DNA of 64,000 nt from Neostapfia colusana (lineage: Eukaryota > Streptophyta > Magnoliopsida > Poales > Poaceae): contig JASWHV010000017.1 of the NCBI GenBank assembly GCA_030760725.1, forward strand, positions 12,938,124-13,002,123. Direction: 5' to 3'. Positions 22,246 to 34,560 of this stretch are shown one piece after another. Below the pieces are notes generated by a model, which did no database searches, had not been told where the DNA came from, and saw only the letters and a program-made list of their open reading frames with translations. The number at the start of each line of letters is the position of its first letter. The first letter of the stretch is position 1. Position numbers and translations under genes: made by a program.

Positions 22246-23593
22246 AAGTCTGATACCAACATCCTTAGCAACACCGCCGCCCTCTCTATAGGGTTGCCAG
22301 AAAACTCTTCCGGAAGTTCCCTGACGCGGATCGGCATTGGAACCCCAACTCTGACAAGATCCGAACACGTTTCAGACCCTAAAACGTGTGGGAAGGACAT
22401 CTTAACGGCAATCCCGATGGTGCCCCACGAACGTCGTCACTCCTCCACGCTGTGAGCCTTTTTCCTCTCCTTCTCGTGCCCCACGAACCCCCTACAGTAT
22501 GCGTGTACAAGTGACGATCAAGAAACAACGCGAAGACTTTGAAGATCAAAAGTTCTACCAGTGGACAGAGCAACGCTATCAGAAAAAGGCAAGTGTCCTT
22601 GACCACTTTGCACCTAAGCTAGTATGTGTAGTTAGAATTATTGCATTGTCATATGAATTATGAAACCCATAATAGGAAGTTTCCCTAGATTTTCATTATC
22701 TTATTTCCTTGTAGCCTGGGTTGGGAATTTCTCATTATGTTATTTTGTATACATTATTCATGCTTAGCCATGCTTAGAGTGGGATAATTGGGATATGAGA
22801 TTCACAACCTTGATTATTTACCTTTGAATGGAATATGATGAATTATAATAGAGATGGGAATCTAGGCAAGCTGGATATTTTGATTGGTGCTGCGTGCACA
22901 AGACTTGGGTTCGTGTTTAGTGCTTGCCTAGGTTCTAAGGATTGGTTCATGGAGCATGTAACTTGGCTTTACCGTGCCAACCACATGCTGAGATGGGGCA
23001 GCTTGGCCAATTAATTAGGTGTATTTCCGACGTAATGTGAGTGTTTAGATGGTGCGGGGAATAGGTGTCAGCTGGACTACCATAGGAACCGCAAGACTCA
23101 AGAGGGGGCCACTGCATGGGGGTTAGAGCCTCCTGGATGGTGTTAGGGGTGAAACCTCAGTGGGATCATACTCATCGGGAATCCCTTTGTAAAGGCCTCG
23201 TAGTGATCTCCTGGCTACACACCTGGGAAGTGTGGACGTGGTTCGCAGCCACAGGCATAATGGAGGTTCTTAGTCCACCCGGCAACGGAGGATGAAATCA
23301 CTACATGTGGGTAAAGTGGTGCAAACTCTGTAGAGTTAAAACTGTCATGACAGCCGTGCTCACGGTCAAGAGCGGCTTGGACTTATTCATGATTAGGTGA
23401 TGATGAAGTGAGAGGTTGAGGATGTTAAGCGGGGAGCTTAACAATGGAAATAATGTTATGGGATTGGGATTACTTCACTCATGTAGTAAAATAGGTGCTT
23501 AATAAGCTAAGGTGATAGGATTTAATTGTGTAGTGCATTAACCATGGTAATGGCCTTTCCTTATTAAATGCCTGCATGTCATCTATTTTCCAC

Positions 23594-23620
23594 ACTTGCT
23601 GAGTACTCTATGTACTCAGG
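23594..23620 (+). promoter_or_regulatory. Conserved LTR stem-loop (C 5' LTR)
   Basis: CTTGC, then the stem TGAGTAC, a 5-base loop and GTACTCA. The same structure is in the C 3' LTR (49437-49455), B 3' LTR (46809-46827), A LTRs (31944-31963, 39857-39876), I (63021-63038) and H (63712-63730), always on the element strand after CTTGC. It lies downstream of the TATA box, so it is in the transcribed R/U5 part of the LTR. Confidence 0.6.
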
Positions 23621-23894
23621 CGTTTTCCTTTTTCTTATAAATGTTGCTCAGTGTAAAGAAGATAAATTGAAGACGGTGTGAAGAAGGTCACATAGCTGCC
23701 AGTCGATTTGCCTATGGACGGCCCTACAAGTTGTTCCTCATCCGCTGCAATTCGAAACGTATTTAAGGTATGAGTGTTGTTTATATTTGATATAGAGCTG
23801 TTTATCACTATTTGTCCTACATGTATGATTAAATCGATCCTTGCATACATGTAGATTAGGGCTGATTTTACTTTATATAAAACCGGGTGTGACA

Positions 23895-24570
23895 GAGTGA
23901 TACCAGAGCTATATATCGACTCTTGGCACGTGACCTTAGTTAGAATGGACTCATAAGAATTCATTTGACCTTGCTTATGAAGACGAAGACTCAACTCAAT
24001 CGACAGGAGCGTCAAAATCAACATGTGAAGATAACTCGAAGCGAGAAGAAGATTGCTTGAATATTAGTACATGACACTCGCTTAGGTTCCATAATTGTTC
24101 AGCGAGTGAAACCCATGCCTTTGCTCATAACAAATTAGAAACACGTTGTTTGAAAACAAGAAAACTAATAGTAATAACATTTTTTCTATTTAAGGGGGTA
24201 GCACATCACGTTCCAAAACATCCGTTAGGATTGGATTCGATAAACACCAGGCCAACAAAGTCAGTGAAGAAGGAAGAATTACCAAGAAGATGCTTAACCA
24301 AACAAAACAGCAAAGGCTTTAAGATTTTCATGAAGCCAACGACCTTGTATAGGAAGCATTCTAGGTTATTAGAAATCTAAACTCCTTCGATCATATATAA
24401 ATCATCGTTTGACTTGCCTATTATCATGTACGCGTATAACTCTTTATAAGACTCTGTCCTGGTAAAACGTGTCTCTATATTGTCAACCACAATGAAAAAC
24501 TTCTCCCATTAATGAAACTTCTGAAGCTCACTAGAATCTCGGGGGGAGATTCCATTTAAGGTGGTAGTAT
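23895..24570 (+). other. Internal region of element C (676 bp), primer site and polypurine tract
   Basis: It begins GAGTGATACCAGAGCTAT, a worn form of the initiator-Met site TGGTATCAGAGC, and ends in a purine-rich run (CTCGGGGGGAGATT ... AAGGTGGTAGTA) just before the 3' LTR. A 76-codon ORF at 24150-24380 shows no gag or other known domain. There is no room for gag-pol, so the element depended on another for its enzymes. Confidence 0.7.
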
Positions 24571-25035
24571 TGTAACACCCTGATTTGCGAAACAAAAAAC
24601 CTAACCCACCCTAGCTCCCCCGCCGCCTCACCCTCTTCCTCCAAGCGCCGCACCTCCCCACTCCCGCTTTCCTCACACCGATCGTCCGCCCCTGTTGCCT
24701 CGCTCAGCACCGCCCGAGCGCGCGCCGTGCTCCACCTCCCCGAACACCGTCCCCTCTCCCCCAAACTGCTGCTCGCCGCCTCTCCTCCCTCCCCTCACCC
24801 ACGGCTGCCACGCCCCGCGCCTCCGGCCCAGCGCCCCCTCCCGCTGCATCTCCCACCTCCACCCCGTGCCCGCTCCTCCATCGCCGCTCCAGGGCCGGTC
24901 GCGCAAGCTCAACGGGATTGTTCTGACTCTGACCTGGACCTCGACGAGGGCACCTGGTTCAGCGCCGCCGCGGGCTTCAATGCCATCGCGCTCCTCCCGG
25001 CCTCCACCATCTGCACCCCTGGCCGCCAGGCACCA

Positions 25036-27890
25036 TGTAACACCCTCAATTTAATATTCATGCATTGCATATAGAAAAACATTATAAAAGAAATAGAAAT
25101 GGGAAAGAATCATAAAAATGGGAGAAAGATAGCTGAAAAGGCCAATTCCAATTCGCTGAGGAGCGCCGTCGACACTTCCCGCGGCCTGCTGGCCACGTGG
25201 CGCCTTCGGAGCTCATCCCTGCGGAAGGGATGAGGTCCGGCCCTGTAGGACACGTGTCACTCTCGGAGCTCGCCTCCAAAAGGTCCGGCCTGCTGGACAC
25301 GTGTCACCCTCGGAGCTCGCCTCCGAGAGGTCCGGCCCGCTGGACACGTGTCACCCTCGGAGCCCGCCTCCGAGAGGTCTGACACCGCTGGACACGTGTC
25401 GTCCTCGGAGCTCACCTCCGAGGAGAAGGGAGGTCCGACACTGCTGGACACGTGTCGTCCTCGGAGCTCACCTCCGAGGAGAAGGGAGGTCCGACGCTGT
25501 TGGACACATGTCACCACCAGAGCTCGCCTCTGTAGAAAGGGAGGTCTCGCCCGCCAGACACGTGGCGCACGCGGAGCTCGCCTTTGTAGAGAAGGGAGGA
25601 CCCGCCCCGCTAGACACATGGCGCACGCGGAGCTCGCATCTAAGGGAAAAGGGAGGCCCCACCTCGCTGGACGTGTGGCAGGTCCGGAGCTCGCCTCTGA
25701 GGAGAAGCAAGGACCGGCCCCCCGCTGGACACGTGGCGCCTCCGGAGCTCACCACTGCGAAGATACGAGATCCTTAAGCGGTTTTTCTCCTGTGCACGCG
25801 GGAATACCCGGTACTGAGGAAACAGACACGATTTCCACGTTGCTACCGCACTAAATCAATTGAAGATAAGTTGTTAAGATCCAAAACGAATTGAATAGGA
25901 CTCTTATTTGAAATCCAATCGGAGTAGGACTCTTCTTTTCCTTTTACAAATAGAACCCGAAAACCCCCTTGGTCGTAACACCTTTTCCAAGTCGACAACT
26001 TAGAGGCCCTAGCCCCCAACTCGCCAAGTTGAACCCCCTGCTGGAGTTTAGTCGCCGGTGAGCCCCACCGATGAGCCCGCTGACGAGCGTTGTCGCGCCT
26101 CGCCGTCCCTGCTTCCATTGCTAGGAGGAAGGCCCCGCCACCAAATAGAAGTGAGGTAGGTCTTCGTACCCATCTTACGACCTCGTCGCGGTTTCTTCGC
26201 ATCTGTTGTCTTTGTTCCTTTCGAACAGAAGCTGTTTCGTGTGGACAGATCAAGTGTTGATCGGTTTTTGACGGTGGAATTGATATAGATCTTGTGTCAA
26301 GATCATCACCACGTCCACACTTGATCCTTACACCCTTGTTCACCATAAAACCCCATACAAGCCCAGTAAAACATGCAAGAACACGTACAAACTGGTCTAA
26401 TAAAACAACATCATAGGATTTGCACCATTGCATCTTGAGTAAAGTTTGTGCATGATGTTTGATTGCTATAATTTTGTATGCACGTGGTCGTGAGTAGAAG
26501 GACAAGCTCAGGGAGCCATCTACGAAGAACTACAGCACCGAGACTTTGAGACACGTAAGCAACAAGAGTCACAGGAGCAAGGCAAGTGCCCCTTGACCAT
26601 ATTGATCCCATGTTTTGGAATCTGTTTTATTTGCCAAAACATGTATGCTTGAGTCAACTTGATTGGAAACCCTTTTATAGGAGTTTACTAGTTTTTTTTA
26701 ACCATCCTTGTCGCCGGGAAAGTTGATGAGTCGGGTATGGTCATTTTTCCTTTTTGCTTCGCTTAAGCTACGGGATACGGGAAGGCGAAGTAGAACATGT
26801 CTAAGTACTGCACTCATATGAATAATGATGATGAGAACTTGATGATAATAATGAACATAGAATCTAGGGAGATCTAGGCAAGCTTGGTTCGTGGATGTGG
26901 TAGAATGAGATGGTGGTTTACTTGCCGTAGATCTAAGGACCGGTTCATGCCAGCACATGCCAGGAAAACAGTGCCACCACAAGGCAAAATATGGGTGCGG
27001 CTTAGCTGACTAATTAGGTAAGTTGCTAGATTATTATGGACCGTGAAAGGCGCGGGCAATGGGAGTCGAGAGAGGACTATCCTGGGAACTGCATGGCACA
27101 AGAAGGGGCCCGTAGGTGGGAGAATGGTGATTCGATCCTGCTGGTGAAACCTTAGTGAGTCCATACATCTAGTAGACCCTTTGTAAAGGCTATTTTGTGA
27201 TCTCTTGGCCATACACCGACGGTTGTGTACTGGTATAATGGAGGTTCTGCAGTCGCCGACGGGTGATGAAATCACAAACTTGTGGGTAAAGTGGTGTCAC
27301 CTCTTAAGAGTGTAAAACTATCATGATAGCCGTGCTTACGGTCACAAGCGCCTGGCCAACTCACATGATTATATGGGAGAACTTGGGATGGTTATTCGGT
27401 ATGGTTATTTTGGTATGGAAACTTGAGATGGTTATTTGGTTATGGTTATGGTATGGTTATTGGGATTGGTTTCAGGACTGTTGAGTCATGACAATGAGTT
27501 TGGTTTTCAGTTATATGATTATGAGATGGATATGAACATGAGATGGTTATTATGAGCATGAGATAAAGTTGAGAAAGATTAATGGTTGATCGAGACATGG
27601 AAAGTGGTGAATTATGAAGGAGGTATGTTGCTGATTTACTTAAATATATGTTGGGATTAAATTCACTTAAAGATAGTTGCTCTTTAGTTTTGCTTCCGCT
27701 ATCGTTTAGAGACTTTCACTTCTAGAATTAGTTAGAGATTCATGAGTTATTGTAATAAAATACTTAAACCCTATTTATTTGTGGTTATATTCTGAATTTA
27801 GTTTGTGGATTACATGTATATGTGTGATGAACATCCTGGGCACACATATGCATTAGCTGGGTCCCGTGTTTTATGGGACCGGGCGTCACA
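25036..27890 (+). repeat. 5' LTR of element B (2855 bp)
   Basis: TGTAACACCCTCAATTTA ... GGGCGTCACA. The U3 array with about eight exact CACGTG cores spans about 25185-25755. Near 27679 about 240 bases present in the 3' LTR (46708-46944), including the stem-loop, are missing. Confidence 0.9.
25185..25755 (+). repeat. U3 G-box array, element B 5' LTR
   Basis: About eleven modules. Exact CACGTG cores occur at about 25194, 25250, 25297, 25344, 25392, 25449, 25559 and 25729; others are CACATG or decayed. The matching array of the 3' LTR spans about 44235-44795. Confidence 0.75.
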
Positions 27891-27996
27891 GATTGGTATT
27901 AGAGCCACGTTGACCGTAGGACGCAAGCCTAGGTAGAATGCACAGATTGGCATCAGAACTACATTGACCGTAGGACGCAAGCTTAGGTAGAATGAA
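27889..27996 (+). promoter_or_regulatory. Primer-binding site of element B, duplicated in tandem
   Basis: Right after the LTR, GATTGGTATTAGAGCCACG is the initiator-Met site with one change from TGGTATCAGAGC. A 54-base unit (27889-27942) is repeated at 27943-27996 with GATTGGCATCAGAACTAC, so a second, poorer primer site lies 54 bases in. Confidence 0.75.
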
Positions 27997-28620
27997 CACT
28001 CTAAAACACGTAGGAACACTCCTCTAAACTGCTATTTTTGAAAAATTGCTTGCTTCTGCACTTCCTTGTCAATTCAGCCACCGCAAGGTGCTATTTTCAG
28101 CCCCTCTTTTCTCTTCTTCGGACAGCAATACCTTTGCTTCTTACTCCATAGCTTCTGATGTTTTGGAGTTGCTTTCTCCTTCTCAAAAAAATTTCATGTC
28201 CTATTTATAGATGCCGGTGATCCGGAGTACGAGTACTCGTTCACCACCACGTGGGAGTGCACTTAACCCCATTGAAGTTCCGATGGACCACCCTTGTCAC
28301 ACGGCGGGAACAGCACCAGTTCACATGATTAATTTTAGGATTCTCATTGAATAAGCTGTAATAGGAACGCTAAATCATAGTAGCTTGAATAGGAGTGGTG
28401 TGTTGAATTTTTGTGACGATTGTTTGTGTTTGTGTGCTTGAGTGTGAGTTGCGGGACACTTCTACGAATATCCACATCCACATATAGTAGAGAGATGTGA
28501 GGTGTTTCAGGACTTGTTCACATCCTCATTAATAAAAGAAGTTATTTAGTTCATACCCCTTGATACATATAGTTAGAGGGATCAACCTAAACTTCTATTC
28601 GATTCAACTCTCTCTCATAG
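27997..28620 (+). other. Leader of element B
   Basis: Untranslated sequence between the primer site and gag. No gene is seen. It ends in CTCTCTCATAG just before the gag ATG, as the leader of element A does (CTCTCACAG on the reverse strand). Confidence 0.6.
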
Positions 28621-31568
28621 ATGGTGAGGGAAAACGCCAGCCGACAAAGGAGGAACGTTCGTGGCAACCAGGAACCACAAGAGGATGGCCACGTTGAAGT
28701 TCCTGAGAATGCTGACCCCGGGGCTGGTGCAAACAACCTTGAACGGTTGATGGCTATGCAGAACCAGCTCATGCAAACCATGATACAAACTTTGGGCCAG
28801 CTGCAAGCCAACAACGACAACCATGATAACCCCGTTCCTGCACCACCACCACCGCCGGCTCACAACAGATTGGGAGAGTTCATGAGAACTCGACCGCCTA
28901 CTTTTGCACAAGCTAATAATCCCATAGAGGTTGACGATTGGTTGAAATCCATGGAGAAGAAGCTTGCTATTGTTCAGTGCAATGATCAGGAGAAAGTTCT
29001 CTTCGCATCGCACCAACTTATGGGAGCAGCCGCTGACTGGTGGGGCGCTCTTTGCAATGCTCATGACAACCAGGAGACTATCACTTGGGCTGAGTTCAAA
29101 GAGAGTTTCCACTCTCATTACGTCCCTGCTGGAGTCATGATGCTTAAAAGGCAAGAGTTCGAAGGTCTCCGCCAAGGAAAGAAGAGCGTGAATGAGTACC
29201 TCAACAAGTTCACGCAGCTTTCAAGGTATGCTCCAGAAGACGTCAACTCGGATCAAAGGAAGCAATACATGTTCATGAGAGAATTGAACAATGAGATCCA
29301 AGTTCAGCTGCTCAACAACGATCATGCCAACTTCCAGAAGCTTGTTGACAAAGCTATAGTGGTTGAAAGCAAGATCCGTGAGATCGAGCGAGAGGGCAAG
29401 AGGAAGATGCCATACCAGCCACAAGGGAGCAATGTACGTCCCCGTTTCATGCCCCTAGCTGCACCACAGTATGGCTCGTCTGCTTCTACTTTCCGCCCTA
29501 CAAATCCACCTCGCCCTAATCAGCCACCGCAGCAACGTTCTTTTGTGCAAGCACCTCGTGTGTCTTTGCCTCCTGCGCCCCGTTCCAACATGGGCACATA
29601 TGCTCAAAACCACCCTCGCCCCAACGTTCCTGCTGTCTTGGGCAACAAGGCATGCTTTTCATGCAGAGAGACGGGACACTTTGCAAGTCAGTGCCTGAGG
29701 AAAGGCCTTGGACAGCCGACCAACACGCCCAAGCAGAACCCACGGCCGAACGGAGGAGCTAATCAAGGTAACCGTGGACAGCAGAACTACGCTCGTGGTA
29801 ACGTGAATCATGTCTCCGCTGAGGAAGCGCAACAGGCTGAGGACGTCGCGATTGGTATGTTCCTTGCCAACTCCAACCCAGCCACTGTTTTATTTGATTC
29901 CGGAGCATTGCATTCATTCATATCATCCAAGTATGTTGCCAAGTATAATCTGCCCATATCACACATGAAATATACTATGTTGGTTAATTCTCCCAATGGA
30001 GAGATGAGGACAAATATAGTATGTCCAAAAGTAAACCTTAAAATAAGGGGAGTAGACTTCCTTGTCAACCTTATTGTCTTGGATTCTCAAGGGCTTGATA
30101 TAATACTTGGAATGGATTGGTTAAACAAGCACAACGGAGTGATCCAATGTGCTGAGAGGAGCGTGCAGTTGACAAATGAGCATGGTACTCGTATTGAGTT
30201 CGAGTCAGCCCAACCGGCAACCGAGAAGGCAACGTTGAATCACGTCGAAGAAGCAACATTGGAAAGCATTCTGGTGGTTCAAGAATATTCGGACGTGTTC
30301 CCAGAAGAACTTCAAGGTATGCCACCTGACCGGGACATTGAGTTTGCCATTGATTTAGTACCTGAAACTGCACCTATAGTGAAGAGGCCATATAGGATGC
30401 CCTTTAATGAACTAGTGGAACTTAAGAAGCAAATTCAGGAGCAGCTAGAAAAGGGTTTTATATGTCCGATCTCGTCACCATGGGGAGCCCCCGTGCTCTT
30501 CGTAGACAAGAAGGATGGGACCCAAAGAATGTGTGTGGATTATAGGTCTCTCAATGAGGTGATGATCAAGAATAAATACCCGCTGCCCCGTATAGAGGAC
30601 CTGTTCGACCAAATGAAAGGTGCCCGAATTTTCTCCAAGATTGATCTTCGGTCGGGATTCTAGCTGAAGATTAAATCCTCAAACATACCCAAGACTGCAT
30701 TTCAAACACGGTATAGTTCGTATGAATATACCGTTATGTCTTTTGGGTTAACGAATGCACCCGCATACTTTATGTACCTCATGAATAAGGTCTTCATGGA
30801 GTACTTGGACAAGTTCGTCGTGGTTTTCATTGACGATATCATGGTGTATTCGAAAAGCGAGGACGAACATGAAGAACATTTGAGATTGACATTGCAGAAA
30901 CTGCGAGAGCATCAATTGTATGCCAAGTTCAGCAAATGTCAATTTTGGCTAAAGGAGATATCGTTCCTAGGCCACATCATCTCCGAGAGAGGAGTATCGG
31001 TTGATCCTGAAAAAGTGGGAGATGTTCTGAAGTGGAACTAACCGCAGAACGTGAGGTATATTCGGAGTTTCCTTGGGATGGCTGGATACTATCGCTGGTT
31101 CATCAAGGATTTCTCCAAAATAGCGAAGCCTATGACTAAATTGCTAATGAAGGGAAAAGCATTTCAGTGGACACCAGCATGTCAAGAAAGCTTTGAGGAG
31201 CTCAAGAAAAGGCTAACCACAGCGCCGGTTTTGGTATTGCTGGGCGTGAGCAAGAGTTTCGACATATATTGTGACACATCAAGACAAGGGCTTGGATGTG
31301 TGCTCATGCAAGAAGGACAAGTGGTAGCCTATGCATCGAGACAACTAAAGAAACACGAGATGAATTACCCTACACATGACTTGGAACTCGCAGCCGTGGT
31401 ACATGCCTTGAAGATTTGGAGACATTATATCCTTGGCCACCGATGTGAGATCCATACGGATCACAAATGCCTCAAGTACATATTCACGCAAATGGATTTG
31501 AATTTGAGGCAACGTCGATGGTTGGAACTCATCAAGGATTATGATGTTGGAATCAACTATCACCCCAG
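28621..31568 (+). pseudogene. Element B gag-pol, first part: gag, protease, RT, RNase H (broken)
   Basis: It begins MVRENASRQRRNVR. Gag carries DWWGALCNAHDN and KRQEFEGLRQGKKSVNEYL, then a full CCHC knuckle CFSCRETGHFASQC. Protease shows LFDSGALHSF. RT shows WGAPVLFVDKKDGTQRMCVD, and after a stop FVVVFIDDIMVYSKS with its catalytic Asp pair. RNase H shows FDIYCDTSRQGLG and ILGHRCEIHTDHK. All pieces share one frame but are cut by TAG at 30661 (a Gln codon in element A) and TAA at 31039 (a Gln codon in A). Element A then interrupts it at 31568 within the end of RNase H. Confidence 0.92.
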
Positions 31569-34540
31569 TGTGACGCCCTCAATTCTGTGGAAAGCCACGG
31601 AACCGAGAACTAATGCATATGTGTGCCCAGGATGTTCATCACACATACACATACTTTCCACAAACTGAATTCAGATTATATATTACCACGAATAACAGAG
31701 TTTATTACAACACCTCATGAGTCTTGGACTCATGCTTACAGCGGAAGTCTTTATTTCTACGTAGCGGAAATCTTTATTTAAATGCGGAAGCAAAAACTAA
31801 TGCGGAAGCAAAACTAAGCAGAAGTGGCTCCATCTCTACTCCCTCCACAGGCAAGGTTGAGAACAGATCACACGCCATAATGCTCTACTCGGTCTTCATA
31901 GTAGTCTTCTCTTGCTGTTGATGAAGAAATAATAATGCATGTTTGAGTACAATGATGTACTCAGCAAGTGCGGAAAAACACATGATATGCAGCTCATAAA
32001 CAAGGTAGGCATAAAAGGTTTATTTGCAGAAAAGCAGTTCTGTAAAATCATGATAAACAACAACTTAAGTTTAAATGTAATCCCAACATGTATTAAATTA
32101 CTAACATACCTCCATCACTTCCCGCGTACCATCCGAACATTAACCAATCTAATTTTATTCATACTTACGAATACCTCCTCGTATTCGCTTCCATCTCATA
32201 TCATAAAACAACCTCGTCTCGCACCGAGACCAATCTCATATGACTCATCAGTCATACAACCATCTTACCTCCTGGACTCAACAGTCCCAAACCATAACCA
32301 ATAACCATAACCAAGAACCTTCCCAATAACCATCCCATCTAATCATGGCAGTTTAGCCAGGTGCTCATGACCGTAAGCTCGGCTATCATGATAGTTTTAG
32401 ACTCTGCAGAGTTTGCACCTCTTTACCCACAAGTTTGTGATTTCGTCACCCGTCGGCGACTGCAGAACCTCCATTATACCAGTACACAACCGTCGGTGTA
32501 TGGTCAAGAGATCACAAAATAGCCTTTACAAAGGGGTTACTAGATGTATGGACTCACTAAGGTTTCACCGGCAGGCTAGAATCTCCAATTCTCCCACCCA
32601 CGGGCCCCCTCTTGTGCCATGCAGTTCCCAGGGCAGTCCTCACTCGACTCTCATTCCCCGCGCCTTCCACAGTCATAACACTCTAGCAACTTACCTAATT
32701 ACTCAGCTAAGCCGCACCCATACTTGGCCTTGTGGTGGCACTGTTATCCTGGCATGTGCATGCATGAACCGGTCCTTAGATCTGCGGCAAGCAAAACCAC
32801 CCTCTCATGCTATCTCATTCACAAACCCAGGCTTGCCTAGATCTCCCTCCGATCCATGTTTATTAACCTCATCAGTTACTTATTATCAGTACGAATGCAG
32901 TTAGCTAGACACATCTATCTCGCTTCCCAATCCCATGGACTCAGCGAAGCATAAAGCAAAAACTATACCCGACTCATAAACTTCCCAGGCGACAAGGATG
33001 GTTTAATCAAAACTAGTAAACTCCTATAAAAAGGGTTTTCCCATCATGTTTAACTCAGCACACACACCTTTTCGCAAAACAAAATAGTTTTACCCAAAAC
33101 ATAGGATCAACATGGTCAAGGAGCACTTGCCTTGTTCTTGCGGTTCCGGTTGTTCTTGATTCTCAAAACCTTGTTGCTGCAGCCCGTCGTAGACAGCTCC
33201 CTGAGCTTGTTCTGCTATGTAGGATTCACGTGCATACAAAATTCACAGCAATCAATATCATGCACAAACCCTAAACTAGATGCCATGATGCTCATGCATG
33301 CTATCCTATGATTTTTATTAGATTGGTGTGCCCTTGCATGGCTTGCATGGACAGAGGTGTTCGGATCAAAGGTGGTCGTGGCGATGATCTTGTTTTTAGA
33401 TCAAACTGATCATCAAGTGATCTGCCCACGAGAAAGCTTCTGTTCGAAAGGAATTGAAGAACAGATGCAAGAGATGAACACCATGATGTCGTAAGGTGGT
33501 ATTGAAGTCCTACCTCACGCTCTTCTTGACTTCGAGGTCCTCCTCAGACCACTCGGTTCTTCTCTGATGATCTCCCTTGTTGCGCTTTTCGGTGATGTTT
33601 TGCTCGGCGAGTTAGGGCTAGGGCGCTAAGTCGTCGGCTCAGGAGTTGAAAGAGAAGTTCGTGGTTTCGGCCAGAGGTTTTGGGTTCTATTTATAATCGG
33701 GAAGAGAAGAGTCCTAATCTGATTGGATCCCGAATAAGAGTCTTATTCAGATCTTTGTTAGATCCTGACGTCTTATCTTCGGTAACCATTGTGTATTTTA
33801 GATCGGTTTCTGTTGCGTACCGGTGTCCTTACGCGTAACAGCTGCTTCAGAACTCGTTACCTCCGTGATGATGAGCTCCAGAAGCTCCACGTGTCCTCCG
33901 GGGCCTGGTATCTCCTCATCCGCAGAGACGAGCTCCGGTTGTGCCGCGTGTCAATCGATCGAGACCTCCCTCTTCTTCGAAGACGAGCTCCACGCACGCC
34001 ACGTGTGGGTGCCGGTCTTTCCGCTCTCCTTTCCTCAGGGACATGCCTCGAGGTCGACACGTGTTTAGCTGTGACGGACCTTCCGGTGATAAGCTCCGGT
34101 GGCGACACGTGTTCGATAGATCCGGACTTCTCTGAGATGAGCTCCGAGATTGACACGTATCCCCCGCGACTGGTCCTCTTATTTCCGCGAGGACTAGCTC
34201 CGTGGATGACACGTGTCCTATGAAAAATGCCTTTGCTTCTTTCGTAGAGGCTATCTCCGCGGGCAGCACGTGTCCCACAGGGTCGGACCTCTTTTCAATT
34301 ACGGAGGTGACCCTCAAGCCTGCCACGTAGCTAGTTTAACGGAGGACCTCTCCCAAATGTCTCCGGGATGGGCTCCGAACACGCCACGTGGTCTGCTGGC
34401 CGTGGAAGTTGCCTTCGGTGCTCTCGGAGAGCATTATTGGCTATCTTTTTGATACTTGTCTCTGTTCCTTCTTTTCTTAAAATGTTTTTCTTCTTCATAA
34501 AACATGAACATATGCTGACACTCGAGATGAGGGTGTCACA
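31569..34540 (-). repeat. 3' LTR of element A (2972 bp)
   Basis: The plus strand begins TGTGACGCCC and ends GGGTGTCACA. The stem-loop lies at 31944-31963, a TATA-like TATTTATAA at about 33688, and the G-box array at about 33885-34400. ORFs within it (e.g. 33789-34223) come from the repeats. Confidence 0.93.
33885..34400 (-). repeat. U3 G-box array, element A 3' LTR (matched at 41805-42320 in the 5' LTR)
   Basis: About eleven modules of CACGTGTC, GCCACGTGTG or GACACGTAT with GAGCTCC between them. It is more diverged between modules than the B array, but nearly identical between the two A LTRs. Confidence 0.7.
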
Positions 34541-34560
34541 AATCTACCCCCCTTAAATTG
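34541..34560 (-). promoter_or_regulatory. Polypurine tract of element A
   Basis: On the element strand TTTAAGGGGGGTAGATT runs up to the 3' LTR start. The same tract, with one or two changes, precedes the 3' LTRs of B (44067-44081) and D (9167-9181). Confidence 0.75.

Larger units (their letters stand above)
20871..23894 (+). repeat. 5' LTR of element C (3024 bp)
   Basis: It starts TGTAACACCCTTATTTGCGG and ends AAAACCGGGTGTGACA, directly followed by a primer-site-like sequence. The first about 1.5 kb (U3) is GC-rich and made of host gene fragments. The rest is AT-rich LTR sequence with the TGAGTAC/GTACTCA stem-loop at 23600-23618. The 63382-64000 LTR at the window edge is homologous to its 3' part. 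Confidence 0.88.

Noticed and set aside
25185..25755. CRISPR-like regular repeats with spacers
   Set aside because: The window is plant nuclear DNA, the modules vary in length and sequence, and they lie in LTR U3 regions with no cas genes.
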